A stretch of 7,092 bases of DNA, taken from contig JAEEKM010000138.1 in NCBI GenBank assembly GCA_016282455.1, positions 1-7,092 on the forward strand, read 5' to 3'. This document shows, one piece after another, positions 6,115 to 7,092 of the stretch; position 1 is the first letter of the stretch, and every line of letters begins with the position of its first letter. The notes beneath the pieces were generated by a model. It had not been told where the DNA came from, ran no database searches, and worked only from the letters and a program-made list of their open reading frames with translations. This DNA comes from Treponema sp. GTDB taxonomy: Bacteria; Spirochaetota; Spirochaetia; Treponematales; Treponemataceae. Both the position numbers and the translations under genes were made by a program.

Positions 6115-7092
6115 ATGGCTAAGGTTGGAATTTCAGAGTTAGTTCTCCGTGACGCACATCAGTCGCTTCACGCAACACGTATGACCACTGCAGATATGCT
6201 CCCTGCATGTGAGATGATTGATAAAATCGGCTACTGGGCCGTTGAAGGATGGGGTGGAGCAACTTACGACAGCTGTATCCGTTTTTTGAATGAAGACCCC
6301 TGGGAGCGCCTGAGAAAACTTCATGCCGCACTTCCAAACAATAAAATCATTATGCTTCTGCGCGGACAGAACCTTCTTGGTTACCGCCACTATGCAGACG
6401 ATGTTGTGGATAAGTTTGTAGAAACTGCCGCAAAGAACGGAATTGATGTCTTCCGTATTTTTGACGCCTGTAACGATCCCCGCAACCTGGAACGTGCAAC
6501 AAAAGCCGCAAAGAAAACCGGTAAGCACGTACAGATGGCAATTAGTTATGCCGTTACTCCCTACCACACAATTGAAAAATATGCAGAACTTGCAAAGACC
6601 TACGCAGAGTTTGGTGCAGATTCTATCTGTATTAAAGATATGTCTGGTCTTCTTAAGCCCTATGATGCCTACGAACTTGTAAAGGCTGTAAAGAAAGCCT
6701 GTGATCTTCCCGTAGAGATTCACACACACTCAACAACAGGTCTTTCTGTTGCAACCCTCATGAAGGCTTCCGAAGCAGGTGCTGATGTTCTTGACACTGC
6801 AATTTCTTCCATGGCAATGGGAACTTCCCATTCACCAACCGAAACAATTGTAGAAATGCTTAAGGGCACTGAGTTTGACACTGGTCTTGACACAAAGGCT
6901 CTTCTTAAGATTGCAAAATATTTCCGCGAAGTGCGTACTCACTATGCTTCACTTGAGTCAAAGTTCCTTGGAGCAGACACACGTATTCTTGTTTCACAGG
7001 TTCCAGGCGGTATGCTTTCTAACCTTGAGAGTCAGCTTAAGCAGCAGGGTGCTGCAGACAAGATGGATGACGTTCTTAAAGAACTTGAAGGA
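6115..7092 (+). CDS. oadA: Oxaloacetate decarboxylase alpha subunit, carboxyltransferase part (C-terminus beyond window)
   Basis: The first 326 codons encode the TIM-barrel carboxyltransferase domain, which moves the carboxyl group of oxaloacetate to biotin. The active-site motifs are visible: RDAHQS (12-17, metal ligand Asp13), GWGGATYD (45-52), LLRGQN (81-86), FRIFDACND (113-121), IKDMSG (173-178, Lys174 being the usually carbamylated lysine) and IHTHSTTG (202-209, metal ligands His203 and His205). GTSHSPTE follows further on. The spacing of Asp13, Lys174, His203 and His205 matches the family. FDACND and THSTTG are small variants of the commoner FDAMND and CHATTG/THCTSG forms. The start is ATG 6115 with AGAGG (6102-6106) upstream, 43 bases after oadG. 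Adjacency to oadG favours oxaloacetate decarboxylase over pyruvate carboxylase subunit B, which has the same domain. The biotin-carrying C-terminus and any oadB lie beyond the right edge. Confidence 0.93.
   Translation, partial: MAKVGISELVLRDAHQSLHATRMTTADMLPACEMIDKIGYWAVEGWGGATYDSCIRFLNEDPWERLRKLHAALPNNKIIMLLRGQNLLGYRHYADDVVDKFVETAAKNGIDVFRIFDACNDPRNLERATKAAKKTGKHVQMAISYAVTPYHTIEKYAELAKTYAEFGADSICIKDMSGLLKPYDAYELVKAVKKACDLPVEIHTHSTTGLSVATLMKASEAGADVLDTAISSMAMGTSHSPTETIVEMLKGTEFDTGLDTKALLKIAKYFREVRTHYASLESKFLGADTRILVSQVPGGMLSNLESQLKQQGAADKMDDVLKELEG

Noticed and set aside
6139..6729. 196-codon leftward frame opposite oadA
   Set aside because: The opposite strand encodes all carboxyltransferase active-site motifs, so this frame is a by-product of its codon usage.

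Overview
The window looks like chromosomal DNA of an AT-rich diderm bacterium. The best guess is a Treponema-like spirochaete. This rests on a long, divergent LptD-type outer-membrane protein rich in CTT (Leu) and TCT (Ser) codons, next to an oxaloacetate decarboxylase operon. The taxon is an inference from style and gene content; no rRNA or marker gene is present.

Layout. Positions 1-1786 (minus strand) hold the first 595 codons of a secreted protein of unknown function, open to the window edge. Upstream of it, on the same strand, is a possible 58-70 residue basic small protein (1846-2058). An AT-rich divergent spacer follows (2059-2191). A sigma70-like promoter (2192-2220) with a palindrome of LexA/SOS-box form at its start point (2225-2238) then reads rightward into a large lptD-like gene (2243-5749). 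The 5' part of that reading frame is interrupted by a GC-rich, strongly foldable segment (2295-2409). This segment lies between the only usable ATG codons and the signal peptide.

A strong promoter (5764-5792) then starts oadG (5814-6071) and oadA (6115 to the right edge). These encode the small membrane subunit and the carboxyltransferase alpha subunit of a sodium-pumping oxaloacetate decarboxylase. The beta subunit and the biotin domain are not in the window.

The right half is conventional: envelope biogenesis (LptD) beside a decarboxylase that couples carbon metabolism to a sodium gradient. The unusual part is 1787-2420, where a possible small gene, two divergent promoters, an SOS-like operator and a hairpin-rich element inside a coding frame are packed together. 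The left-hand secreted protein also uses more TTA, CTA and ATA codons than the genes to the right, so it may have a different history. No RNA gene, CRISPR array, transposase or convincing intrinsic terminator was seen.
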